A DNA stretch of 32,397 nucleotides, taken from Cercozoa sp. M6MM. Lineage: Eukaryota > Endomyxa: Ascetosporea. Made by a program: the position numbers and the translations under genes. The notes below the pieces were generated by a model. The model was given only the letters and a program-made list of their open reading frames with translations, made no database searches and was not told the DNA's origin. The DNA is taken from the NCBI GenBank assembly GCA_040357565.1, contig JBDODJ010000125.1; one strand, 5' to 3'. Shown here in pieces: positions 1-10,193 of this stretch (within the stretch, counting starts at the first letter, position 1; every line of letters begins with the position of its first letter).

Positions 1-35
1 ACCCCCCTATTTACCCCCCTATTTACCTCCTGTAG

Positions 36-625
36 GTGTCGCCGCAGCGGCGACGGCGTGCGCGGAGTATTTTCGCACGCGAGCCGTTTCACAGTGTGTC
101 GCCGCGCGTACCGGTGACGCCCTTGTCGCCGGTACTACCCCTGCCCCCTGTCATGTAGCCCTTCACTTCTTACCCCCCCCCCCGTGCAGTTGAGCAGCGA
201 TCATACGCCGCTGGTGACGCCGCGAGCGCAGGCGGCGCAACTGACAGATCAGCAGCGACTCTTCTTCCGGTACCTGGCGCGACTGGTCGAACTGCACACG
301 CGCGTGCGCAACTTCCGGCAGCCGTACGTCTCCTGCTTTACTCCTCCGCCTTGTTTCTTTTTACTCCCTCCTTCCCTCCCTGATGCAGGGCGCAGAGTGC
401 GCAGAATTCGCCTCGTGTCGACACCGAGACGAGTGGCAGCGATGCGGCGAGTCAGGTGTGTTGATGTCTATAGCTTTGTCTATCACTTTGTTTGTGTCTA
501 TATCTAGAGCCATGTCTATGTTTTTGCTATCTCTATAGCCATGTCTATATGTTTCTATGTGCGTGCATCTGCAGGCACTTACGAGCAGCAGCAATCCGAT
601 CGGCTTCCATTTCGTGTCGGCCTAG
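36..625 (+). CDS. 3' end of an unrecognised gene (four terminal exons)
   Basis: Exons 36-131, 190-323, 389-455 and 575-625 join in frame across GT-AG introns and end at TAG 623-625. The first visible exon follows an intron acceptor (tgtag at 31-35), so the gene starts left of the window. The roughly 115 visible residues begin with an Arg/Ser/Pro-rich stretch containing several SP and TP pairs (VSPRVPVTPLSP), then a short helical block (QQRLFFRYLARLVELHTRV), then a Ser/Thr/Gln-rich tail ending FHFVSA. The SP/TP sites look like proline-directed phosphorylation sites, which is inference. I do not recognise the family. The intron before the second exon ends in a 13-base C run followed by gtgcag, a pattern repeated in other introns here. 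The third intron carries short tgtctat repeats. Confidence 0.6.
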
Positions 626-1449
626 ATCTGCAGTGGCAAAACGCAAAAGCCAACACACTGCCTGTTCGCTCGGTGGATCCATCATACCGAAAGCTGCTCT
701 TCCAGTTACAGCTCCTGTGCGCTCAACCACACACGCACACACACACAGCAGTGTGCAGTGTGACCTCTATCATCATGGCGTGACACATGACATGAGATAA
801 CCAACGACGGCAGTATTCGTAGTAGTATTATATTAATCTTGCAATTCATTGTTCCAACTTCCCATCTCACGGCATGGCACGCATGAAATTCATCCTTACG
901 TACGCTTGCGATCCTTGATCGACAAACCCAGAGAGGGTTTTAATTTATTTTATCCTTCTGAGTCGACAGAACTGGAGCAGATCTTCGTCGTGGCGGGGTG
1001 CATTAAATGAGGACCCGCTCGCTGGCTCACTACCGGTTACAAACAGGCTGGGCCTTCGAGCCAGACAAGAATTATAACTGTCTTGGAGCGATCTCTTTTG
1101 TCCACTCCAGAACACTAGGCCTAAGTCTCGTGGTGCCGTGCTCCTAGGCTCTCCTCTATCTCGATGGGATTCACCGAAGTGCTCCGCATCCAGCCAACGA
1201 ATTTATCACATCTGTCCTTCGGCAATTCACCACAAACAACGAATTTATTACAGACACACACTCACGCACGCACGCATGCACACAGCAGGTCAGGCACGGT
1301 AGGCACCGACCGGTTGCAGATTGCTTTTAAAAGAATGTCCGTAAACAGTAGAACTTTTGATTAAAGGGGATCATTTGACACCATTGAGTCGTTCGTTAGT
1401 TTAGATTTCGCTCTAGCGTTGTGTGTTTGGTGTGCCAACTACCACAAAA
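626..1449. other. Intergenic region, no gene recognised
   Basis: About 820 bp lie between the tail of the first gene and the next start codon. They contain short CA/CG-rich tracts (about 730-750 and 1255-1283) and stop-rich reading frames. I saw no tRNA boxes, no coding stretch with sensible splice sites and no terminal repeats. The promoter of the downstream gene presumably lies here, but no clear TATA element was found. Confidence 0.5.
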
Positions 1450-2801
1450 ATGTCGGAACAGCCTCCGGTTGCGCCAAAGGCGCCGGCAGAGGAGTCGAAA
1501 AAGTTGCAGAGTCTCGCTCGTCGTCTTGGGATGTATCTTCTCTTTGGCTTCTTTCGAGGCTTTGACTGTTAACCTCCTTGTCGCTTGCTTCCTCGTACGT
1601 CAGTTCGACGGAAGACCTGACGTCAGCGACGAAACCGCGATCAAAGCGAGTGTATTGCTATTGTTTTCCCAAGACTACCCGGACCGTATGTGTTGTGCTT
1701 TTGTTGCAGACGACGCCGACCGGCCTACCTCGACGTAGGCGGACTATCGCTTAAGGGGTGTTTGCTAACTTGATGTAAGAGTGCGCGTGTTATAGGCGCC
1801 GCAGACGCGCGAGGAGCAGGAAGCGCTGCAGCGCGCGCTGTCGGCGTCAGTGCGACAGACGAAGCAGCAGGACGAAACCGGAGAGGGAGACGACCGCGAG
1901 GAAGCTGATGTCCCTGCGAAAACCAACGTCCCCGCGGAAGCTAGTGTACTCGCAGAAGCTGATGTCCCCGCGGAGGCTCAGGAAGAAGCAGAGCCAGCAG
2001 AGACGGTGAGCGAAAAAAGCAAAGAAACGGCAAAGAAAGAAACAAAGAAACGGCTGCGGAAGCGTGCTTTCTCGTTCGGTAGTTTCTCTTGTATTTTTGT
2101 GCTTCCGCGTGGAGACCTTGTATGGTCGGTTGATGTTACTTTGAGTAGAGGGAGACGTCTCATGCACGGGCGAGTTGTTCTACCGCATGCGGCAGTTCAC
2201 GGCCACGGATCTGCGACTCGGCGTACGCAACCTGCTGGCGGTAGTTGCACTCCCCCTCTTTGCTTACCCCCCTCCCCTCCCCACCCTCTCTCCCGCACTT
2301 AGCTCCCCTCTCATTCACTTACTGTCCCTCGAGTAGCGTCACCCAGAGTGGACGAAAGCCGTGATCGGAGCCTTCCACGACGCTGCCACCGGCTCTGTAG
2401 GTAGTCCAGTCCTAGACGGTTGTCCAGCTACCTATCTGCCTGTTCTCGGTGTTGTACGCAGATGAAGAGGACGACAGTGTCATCGAGGACAAGTGCGACG
2501 CCTTCCTGCAGGAGGAGCCGGAGGAGCCGGAGCCGGAGCCGAAGCGACCAAGACTCGTTCAACCTGTATGTGTATGTGGCTATTGTTTCGCCCTTTTAGC
2601 CCTATTTCGCTCTGTCCCTTTGCAACTTTACTCCTTTACCCCCCCCCCCCCTCCCCGAAGGAGTGGATGCAGCCGAGCGCGCTGCCTCAGGCAGAGACCG
2701 GTGTGCCGCCTGCCATGCTGCCCGAGACCTCCATGGAACCAACGCCGCTACCGATGCCGTTTCCGTTGCCGCTGATGCCATCGGGCAACATCCTCATGTA
2801 A
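1450..2801 (+). CDS. Charged, probably nuclear protein with a UIM-like motif
   Basis: ATG at 1450 sits in a good context (acaaaaATGT) and the stop is TAA 2799-2801. A phase-consistent model has about eight exons and roughly 260 residues. The N-terminus (MSEQPPVAPKAPAEE) leads to a helical piece (SLARRLG) and a basic patch (KPRSKRVRRRRPAYLD) resembling a nuclear localisation signal. Next comes EEQEALQRALSAS, which fits the ubiquitin-interacting motif pattern of acidic residues followed by L-x-x-A-L-x-x-S. Then come imperfect VPAE(A/T) repeats, a Lys-rich stretch, a compact region (TGELFYRMRQFTATDLRLG ... HPEWTKAVIGAFHDAA), an acidic segment, KRPRL, and a Pro/Met-rich tail. Exon 1 and the next two donors are the least certain; the intron before the UIM exon has a good branch site (tgctaac). 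The UIM suggests ubiquitin binding, but I do not recognise the whole protein. Confidence 0.6.
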
Positions 2802-3076
2802 CTCCTACTATGATCCTCCCTACGGTCGCATAGGAGCTAGCGCATCTTATCATCCATGTCGTATACACTAGTCCTGGCACATTGCCTTGAAAAATACTTC
2901 CGCTCACTAGACCTTCCTAACCGAGCATGTAATGTAGCCAGACTGATTAAACAGCACCCGATCGTTAATATTTTGAACTAAACCCGACCCCAGTCGACTG
3001 AACGGGTCAGTTCGAGTCCAACCGAAAGGCGTGTTCTTTGTTATGTGCAGGATGCCGTGTTGTTGCTTTTCAGCAC

Positions 3077-5169
3077 TCACATGTCGTCCTCGAGGATGCT
3101 GAGGTCGCCAAGCTGTCGCGGACGGTACTTGTGCGCCAGGCCTGTGCAACGTGCATAGCATAGGCATGCAACATAGAGCAGACAACATAGCAGACAACAT
3201 AGAGCAGACAACACAGGCATACATGTAGTCATACCAAAGGCGGCAGCAGACACGAGACAGAGGACTCCCACAAAGATGTAGGCCGAACCTAAGATAGCAA
3301 AGTACACGTGGGGACAGGGCAGGTAGGCAGCGAAGCAGGGTGGGCATGAGTACCGAGGAAGGAGTTCTTGCCACCGAGCCACGACATCGTGGATACTACC
3401 ACCTGCACAAACAGAGGTACAACTATCCTCCCAGAGGGAGGAAAAGGTACCCACTTCTCGCCTTCGAACTCATCAACCGGGAAGTCTAAGCACAGATATA
3501 TTGTATATCGATACATGCATGAATAAAGAGGCAAGGAAGTACTGTTCTTGATGGTGACGGTGAGTTTGTCGCCCTTTTTCAAGTCGCGTTTCACCACGCG
3601 GTGCTGCATTAACACTTGTACACTGCGGCAGGGGGGGGGGGTGTAAAAGAAGGGGGCAAGAAAACACACCAGCTTGCGGAACGTTGGCAGACCGGCCGTT
3701 CGCATCCACACCTAAACGGGGGGGGGGGGGTAAGGCTAGGTGGGAAGGAAAAGGCAGAAAGAACAGAAGCCTACGATAAAGTCCTCGTCATCCACTCGCG
3801 GCAGGAAGGTTTTGGTCTCCGCCTGGAACGGGCCTTGATCGGTCTCGTCACTGTTGAGATCGCGGCCGATAAACTACCACAAAAGGGGCCAGTACACATA
3901 GTGGCCAACAACAAGGAAAGAACAGACACACCTTGTGCTTGACGTCTGACGACCAAGCGATGCCGTCGCGCACCCAAGTGTCCTCTACAAGCACAACATC
4001 GCAACGGGAGGGGGCAAAGGGCAAGAAGCAAAGGGCAAGGGGCAAGGGGCAAGGGCAAGGGGCAAGGGACAAGGGAGTTAAACCGTTGTAAATGCTCTGC
4101 AGTCCAGCCGTGAGATTGCCGACCAGGTCAATGTCCTCCGAGGGCTGATGTACACAGGTAAAAGGGAGGGGAGAGGGGGTAAAGACATGGAACGCACCAC
4201 GCCCGTGAGTGGTACTTCCGCCGAGGCCGAGAGCGACACAGTGCCCGAGTTGTCGGCCTGCATTCGTGCCATCCGCGCGGACATAGACAGTCAAGTCAAA
4301 CAGGGAGTACCGGAGTCAGTGCAGCGGCAAAGAGGTCGTTAAAGTAGGAACCGGCGATGAGACCGCACGCGTACAGTTTCTACAAACCGCAGGTTAAAAA
4401 GTTTCGCACTCTGAGTTGTGTCTCCTGGACCTACCGTGTTGTTAAAGTCCTCCAGCGGGTAGCAACCGTCGGTGGATGAGTCGGCATTGCGCAGCTGAGA
4501 GTCACTGCGCAGACAGCAAAAATGGTACTGTGCCTAGAGTCCAAAAACCACCATGGAAAGCAGAGATCATACCTGCGACTCTTAACGTAGCGTCGGTGGT
4601 TCTGGTAGAAGTTGTGCAGCTCGTAGTAAAAGTACACGGGACCCTGCACAGCAGCAACACCTAAACTGTCAAGCTGTATACTGAGACAGCCTACGTCCAT
4701 GTCCTCGGTGATGTCGACGGCGACCTGGCAGGTCTTGCCGTAGTTGCCCTCTTGCCTCGAGACCTGTCACACCGTGTTCCAAGGTTCCAAGAACACGGAA
4801 AGAACAAGAAGCAGAGCACGCACACGCACACACCTGGCAAGCCTCGACGTTGTCGTAGCGCACCTTAAACTCCTTGACGCCGTTGGCGGCCGCAAGGATC
4901 ACGCCGCCCTTTACAAACAATCAGCCTCCATGCCACTTCTGACCCCCCCCCCATCCAACACGCGCTACCAGTGGCAGGAAGATAACGCCAACAATAAGGA
5001 AGGTCAGCACGACGAGTTTCGGCGTCAGGATCGGCTGCCATGCCTGCGGACGGTCAACACAAATCACTCGTCGCTTTTTGGAGCAGAAATAGATCAACAG
5101 TCAGTCACGCACCGGCAAGCGCTGCTGCTTAAATGCCGACGACTGTGGTGCCCGCTCGTTAGCTTGCAT
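3077..5169 (-). CDS. CDC50/LEM3 family P4-ATPase flippase beta subunit
   Basis: This is the non-catalytic partner of P4-ATPase phospholipid flippases. Family members help the complex leave the ER and translocate aminophospholipids across Golgi, endosome and plasma membranes. Seventeen exons, all joining in phase, give about 352 residues, close to the 361 of human TMEM30A. The start at 5169 gives an N-terminus whose SAFKQQRLPAWQPILTP matches the family, followed by transmembrane segment 1 (LVVLTFLIVGVIFLPL). Other family signatures are NFYQNHRRYVKSR with SDSQL, the loop GIAWSSDVKHK, VWMRTAGLPTFRKL, and MSWLGGKNSFLG running into transmembrane segment 2 (YIFVGVLCLVSAAAF). The ectodomain holds several Cys and NxT/NxS sites (NNT, NLT). 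The protein ends LSILEDDM at TGA 3077-3079. It converges on the gene to its left. Introns hold GGGCAA-type and CATAGCAGACAA-type repeats and two C-run acceptors. Confidence 0.95.
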
Positions 5170-5579
5170 CGCGTAAAATCACTCCCGGCGCCTCCCAGCA
5201 CCGTCTCGCCCAATAGCAACAACGCACACCAAAACAATACACAGGCCACACAGACGAAACCCAGCGACTCAAGAACGGATGAGAAGTGTGCTGCGTGCAA
5301 GTATGACAGCAGGAAGTGTGTCTCACTCCGCGGGAACGATCGCTGTATGAGAAAGTAAAGTTGATGCACCCAGACGCCCCCTTCACTGCGCTGTCGCTCG
5401 TCCAAACGGACCACACAAGTGGCCAAAACAGCACAATCGGTACTGTATCTAGTTCTGCACAGCTTGATCTAAGCAAGGAATTGCTAAGCACCTGAAAGCC
5501 ACCGAGAAACGTCAAGCGAAAAGAAAGAAACGAGTCGTTTTTCACTCCGGTACGCGACGGTAAAAGTAAAGAAGAACGC
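5170..5579. other. Spacer between two same-strand genes
   Basis: About 410 bp separate the stop of the flavin oxidoreductase gene from the CDC50 start; both are read on the minus strand. One minus-strand frame is fairly open here but shares no recognisable motif. The better splice choice ends the oxidoreductase at 5580. The CDC50 promoter should lie here; I saw no distinct element. Confidence 0.4.
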
Positions 5580-7200
5580 TTAGTCAAGTAGCCACCGTGC
5601 ATCGTTGGGCTTGGCTGTTCGCATGTGTCGGTCGTCGCTATCCGTGCCTGCCGAGCAAAGAAGGAAAAGATACCAAGTCTCCGAAAAATAAAGATCGCAG
5701 TACGGTCGCGTGGTCGCAGCAAGTACAGCGCCGGCGTCGCTGCAAGAAGGATACGCAGCGGATGCGCGCTGAAGTCGGCATGAACATGCCCACGCGCGAT
5801 GCGGTGCATCTACACTATCAGAAGTACAAAGCTTTGGCCCTGCAAGGGCATGTGAGAAGGTGAGAGTACCTGGTGCTGATGCCAGACATTCTGCACCATG
5901 GCGTTGACCTCCTTAAGTGGCACCGTGATTTCGCTCTGCGCCGCCACCTCAATCTCACCGCTGCACAGACGACGCGCGACGTGCGCATCCACGGCGAAAG
6001 GGCGTGCCACGCCAACCAGCTCAAGGATGCCTTCCTGCTCACGGGAGGGGTAAATGGCTGGAGTTCAGCGAGAAGAACACAGCTCACTCGGATGGCGTCG
6101 TTCATTGCACTAGCCGCGCGGAAGCCTCCGGTCACCTTTAAGTTACAAATACAACACTCAAATGAAAGCTAAAACTAAGCAAAAAAAACTGCACACACCA
6201 TAACCTTCATCTGCTGCTCTTGGGGTGACCACTCGCGTCTATTTAATGTTGTTCGTCACAGTCAATGAGAGAACCGCAAACTGTAGATGCCTTACCGATG
6301 CTGGGCCAGCAGTCGCGCGAACTCGACAAAGAACGCGTGCCGCTTTGCTGAACGCTGGGACATACACGCAAGTGTCGCACTTGATTGCCATAGCTCAGAA
6401 AATGATTGACAAAGTACACTCTGCAGGAGCATGGGATTCTCATAATTGCCGCCACTGATTTCGACAGTATCGCACTACACTCACAACCTCAGAACTGAAC
6501 ACATCCACGCGGGACGAAATAATATACGGATTGTGTTGCCGCCAGCGCATGCACAACCTCTAGCGATTCCTCGTGCGTGAGTCCACCCTACAAGAACGCA
6601 TAAACAGTATTTGCATTGGTATTTGCATTGACAAATCAGGAAACCTTCTGAAAATCAGCAGAGTTGATTTTGGCGGCCACAACAAAAGTCCGCGATCGCC
6701 AATTTTTGTGTCTGGTTTGAGTTTTGTTCAGTTGGAACGAATACAATGCCGAACTGATGGTTTAACAACGCGAAAGTGGGAGTACGAAACATCTTTCGCA
6801 AAGTGCGCCTTGATGGCGGCATCGACAGCTTGACGAATGTCGGTGATAATTTCGAGGAGCAGCCTTCTTCTATTCTGCTTTCATTCGGAGATATACCATT
6901 CGAAGATATACAGAGATACAGAGATACAGAGATACAGATATATATATATATATATATAAATAAATATATAACAGTTCAACCCAACGAAAAAGGAGAGAAA
7001 GCACTACCTCGGGAGAGCCGCCGTAGCGATCAGTGCGTCGATTGGTTCTCGGCGACAAGAAGCTGCTCAGTAGGTAGCCGTGGGCCGAGTGGATCTGTAC
7101 GCCAGTAAGACCGCACTGCCAGCACATGAGTGCACTCTGCACGAAACGTTTCTTGACGTCCTGTCACTCAGCACACGGCAACAATAACAGCAGATCAAGG

Positions 7201-7294
<94 letters not shown>

Positions 7295-7645
7295 CATATA
7301 CATATAGATGTACATCAATAAACAGTTTGTTTACCCCGATCTCGGTGAGAGTGAGTGCACGTGCCTCAGAGAAGGCCAGCATCGACACAGGCGACAAGTA
7401 CCAAGGCATCTGACAAGGTGAGGGAAGGGTAATACTGTGGTGAGGGTAGGAGAGGCAAGCATGAAGACACTTGTATCTTTTCGCATGCAGAAGGAGCCAG
7501 ACACAGAGGTGCGACACTGCCCTGCACTCACACAGTACCAGTATATCCAACTTCGTACAGGGGTAAACAGCAAGCACAGGACACTGCCGACCGGCGTGAC
7601 TTAACTGCGCCCACAGCTGGTACTCTACACCGTATCCTCATAACG

Positions 7646-7695
<50 letters not shown>

Positions 7696-8347
7696 AAAGA
7701 GGTCAAGACGGCTGCACCTTCGTCTCGCCAAGCGTTGCGCACCGTGTCGCACATGCGTCGCATGGCACTCATGTGCGCACCGGCTAAAGCCACCATTCAT
7801 CTGTCAAAAGTTGAAAACAAACGAAGAAAAAGCACCCGGATCCGCGTGAAACTTGGCGTCCAACACGAGGTTGCGCGGGCCCTCGCGAAAGCGTCGATCG
7901 ACCATGATGTTGCCCGTTATGAGAGCACCCACACTGTACCGATAAGTGCATCCACATTTGTTGTTATACATAGGAAGAGACAGTGCACCCTCCTGCACGT
8001 GCCCAGTTGGCGTACAACTGCTCCACCTTCGGAGTGGCAACACCGTCGCCCGTGGCCATCTGTACAAGTCACCGAAACAACTAGACCGGTACGAATGAAC
8101 CAAAACGATAAAAACGAACCTGTTCGGTCATGGCAGCCTTGACTATCCGCGTGGACAGTGTGGCGCCGCACGGCAGTTCCAACGGCGCTGCGAACCGCCG
8201 CTCGTCCGAGTCGTCGCTCCTGCCTGCCACGGCCCTGACAAGTGCCACACGCGGACGAAGGAAATGCCAATATGCACCTGTGTTCACACAGACACGTTCA
8301 GAGTGTTCTTCATCCACGACAGGAAGCTGAAGTACCAATGCAAACAC
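5580..8347 (-). CDS. NADH:flavin oxidoreductase, Old Yellow Enzyme family
   Basis: A flavin-dependent TIM-barrel oxidoreductase; family members reduce activated alkenes using FMN and NAD(P)H. About 17 exons join in phase to roughly 410 residues. Signatures in order: RRFAAPLELPCGATL and RIVKAAMTEQ near the N-terminus, ALITGNIMVDRR, LSHAGRQCP (the barrel motif whose His/Arg contact FMN), SEARALTLTEI, GVQIHSAHGYLL followed by SPRTNRRTDRYGG, FVVAAKINSADFQKGGLTHEE, VEISGGNYE, VTGGFR, and ELVGVARPFAVD. The order matches the broad fungal-type COG1902 branch. The C-terminus carries an extra tail (RILLAATPALYLLRPRD) that is mildly hydrophobic. The 5' end is uncertain: an in-frame ATG lies at 8347, and a short first exon starting at 8313 is also possible. 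Introns contain long TA, GA and CA microsatellites. The natural substrate cannot be told. Confidence 0.88.
6896..6965. repeat. GATACA/TA simple repeats in an oxidoreductase intron
   Basis: Tandem agatatac and agatacag copies run into about ten TA dinucleotides. They lie inside the intron that follows the RTDRYGGSPE exon of the minus-strand flavin oxidoreductase gene. Confidence 0.8.
7200..7300. repeat. (TA)n/(GA)n microsatellite in an oxidoreductase intron
   Basis: Ten TA units, then GA units interrupted by a gtgtgtga block, then about twenty more GA units. On the coding (minus) strand this is a long TC tract followed by TA, lying between the exons ending TEIG and starting DVKK. It may act as an extended polypyrimidine tract. 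Confidence 0.85.
7648..7695. repeat. (CA)n microsatellite in an oxidoreductase intron
   Basis: About 23 uninterrupted CA units. On the coding strand this is a (TG)n run directly after the donor of the intron following the exon that ends AAVLTSL. Confidence 0.85.
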
Positions 8348-8544
8348 CGATCAGCACAGGCAACGTCGTCGCCGGTGAAAGCTGATCTTGCCAATACTCC
8401 CAATCTAGCATCTAACTTAGTATTAGTACACGTCTGCACTACAATATACTACCGTACTACTGAAATTGCTCTCTGTTTAAATAATAATACTGTAGCCATA
8501 CTGCTGAAGGTCGAACCGACACAAACAGCAAGTGTGCGCTCAAT

Positions 8545-10004
8545 ATGAAGGTACTGTTAAGGTTTTGTTACAGGCTGGGGGGCGCTCGTATTTTTTGTTT
8601 TTGGAAGTAGTGGCTCTGGGCACAACTCGCCGTGATCGCCGCGTCGAGTGCTGCGGGCGTTTCGTTGGCCTCGTTGATCGCCAACCGATATTTGCCTGCC
8701 CCAAATGAGACCGACGATCAAGGTGACCACACTGCCGAAGCACCTGCAAAAACCGTCGTTTCGAACGATCATGGCAGTTTCGAGTCGTCCGCGCAGGTTC
8801 GGTATGATTTGGCCTATGTTGGCTGTTTGGTTTCCCACGAGGGTCACTCTTTAAGCAGGTACCTGGCCGAGTTCCTCAGCATGCGGAGTGCCGCAGATAT
8901 GCTCGACTTCGCGCTCTTTCCTGATAGGTATTTTGAACAAGGGAAGACAGAGTTTAGGTCAGCTCTGTCGGCATGTGCTTTCTGCAGCAAAGAGATCACT
9001 GAGTGCTTTGCTGTGTACAACGCGATCCGACGTCGTTCGTCTGTTCATAGTTTCTGATTGTGTCGACATTGCATGTGTCGTCTGTTGCTGGGAGCAGATC
9101 TCAAGGATATCGTGTCGAGTCAAGATTCCAACGTGACCGTACTTTTCTTGCACAATTGTTCCATTCGCAAGCAAGTCAGCAAGTTGCACTTTTCGGCAGT
9201 GCGTTGTGATTGGTGACGGCAGTTCGCCTCGTTGCGCAGGCCTCATGTGTTTCCGGACCAGGTAGCTTGTGTGTCATTGATTGCTTGCCTTGATATGCGA
9301 GCACGTGCATTATCCGAACAGGTGGCACCGAGTCATCAGTGTGGACCCGCAGATGCGTATCGAGGATGCGCAAGCTAGAGTACAACGTGCTTTCTTCTCC
9401 GATGAAGGAGCGAGCGTTGATTCATGCACTGTTCGGTAACTGCAGAGATGGGCGACGATTCGCAACTTGGAGATGCACCGTGCCAAAATCGAGGATTGTC
9501 ACGTACAATGCGCTGCCGCAGAGCGCATTGTCATCATCGCCATTCACGCACACGTGTGTTTTGCATTTTCTGTTAAGGTTGGTGGGGAGTTTCACGGTTG
9601 GGAACTTGTCGACGGCTCGCAGGTTTGTTTGGAGGAGTCACTTAAAAGTCTCTCGTTCGACACTGCTGCTGACACTGACGACAAACCCACGATCTCGGTT
9701 ATCACCGTGCCATGCTGCAACTGTACCTTTGCTTTTTTGCTTGCATTGCTATGTTGTGCAGGGATACGCATCTGTGGTTCCATGCTATGTTGTGCAGGGA
9801 TAAAGAAGCATGCGACAATGTACGGACGGGTGCCTGATTTGCAGTACGAAGATCCCTCCATGCTGAGCGGTAACTTCTCCTTTCTTTCTCTCTCTCTTTC
9901 TTGAGAAAATACGATCGTTACTGGCAGGCAAACGACGTATTTCGGTGTTCAAAGACGTTTACGACGGCTGGAAGCAACAGAACGCGGCCATCGCTTCGGG
10001 TTGA
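8545..10004 (+). CDS. Unrecognised protein with N-terminal signal or membrane anchor
   Basis: The preferred model starts with a 6-nt coding exon (ATGAAG, 8545-8550) spliced to 8611, giving MKWLWAQLAVIAASSAAGV, a typical signal peptide or signal anchor, followed by NRYLPAPNETDD. Later exons hold HSLSRYLAEFLSMRSAADM, FLIVSTLHVSSVAGSRSQG, FLAQLFHSQASQQVALFG, HRVISVDPQMRIEDAQARV, IRNLEMHRAKIEDCHVQC, GGEFHGWELVDGSQ and YGRVPDLQYEDPSM. The last exon reads KRRISVFKDVYDGWKQQN and stops at TGA 10002-10004. Several junctions are ambiguous because unspliced frames stay open, and two candidate introns are only 30 nt. One intron repeats the segment ctatgttgtgcag. The entry into the secretory pathway is inferred from the N-terminus alone. 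I do not recognise the family. The gene is divergent from the oxidoreductase, about 200 bp away. Confidence 0.5.
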
Positions 10005-10099
10005 AATGTTGCGGTTGGTCGGTTAGTGAGTTTAGATTTATATAGAACCCGACTAAGTACAGTAGTTCCCCTGCACGTGGGTCATGAGAGCATAAAAAA

Positions 10100-10193
10100 G
10101 TCGCGGTTAGTCACCAGCGCAGGACTGGCCTTTTTACGACGGGAACAAAAAGCAAAGGTAAATTTAGACTGAGCTATCTGTCGCGGTTAGTCA
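10100..10193. repeat. Two direct copies of a 14-bp sequence
   Basis: The sequence gtcgcggttagtca occurs at 10100-10113 and again at 10180-10193. The second copy overlaps the left target duplication of the MITE-like element. The pair could be the edge of an older repeat into which the element inserted. Confidence 0.7.

Noticed and set aside
626-1449. A small nuclear RNA or other structured RNA gene
   Set aside because: No box elements, Sm site with flanking stems or other recognisable RNA signature could be found by reading.
3003-3026. tRNA T-loop-like sequence (cagttcgagtcc)
   Set aside because: The flanking bases do not form the T stem, and no matching D arm, anticodon arm or acceptor stem could be laid out.
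5159-5809. Long minus-strand open frame after the oxidoreductase, 216 codons
   Set aside because: Its first part is the real last exons of the oxidoreductase. Beyond 5680 it overlaps the spacer and the CDC50 start without any recognisable motif, and a GT-AG intron gives a good earlier stop at 5580.
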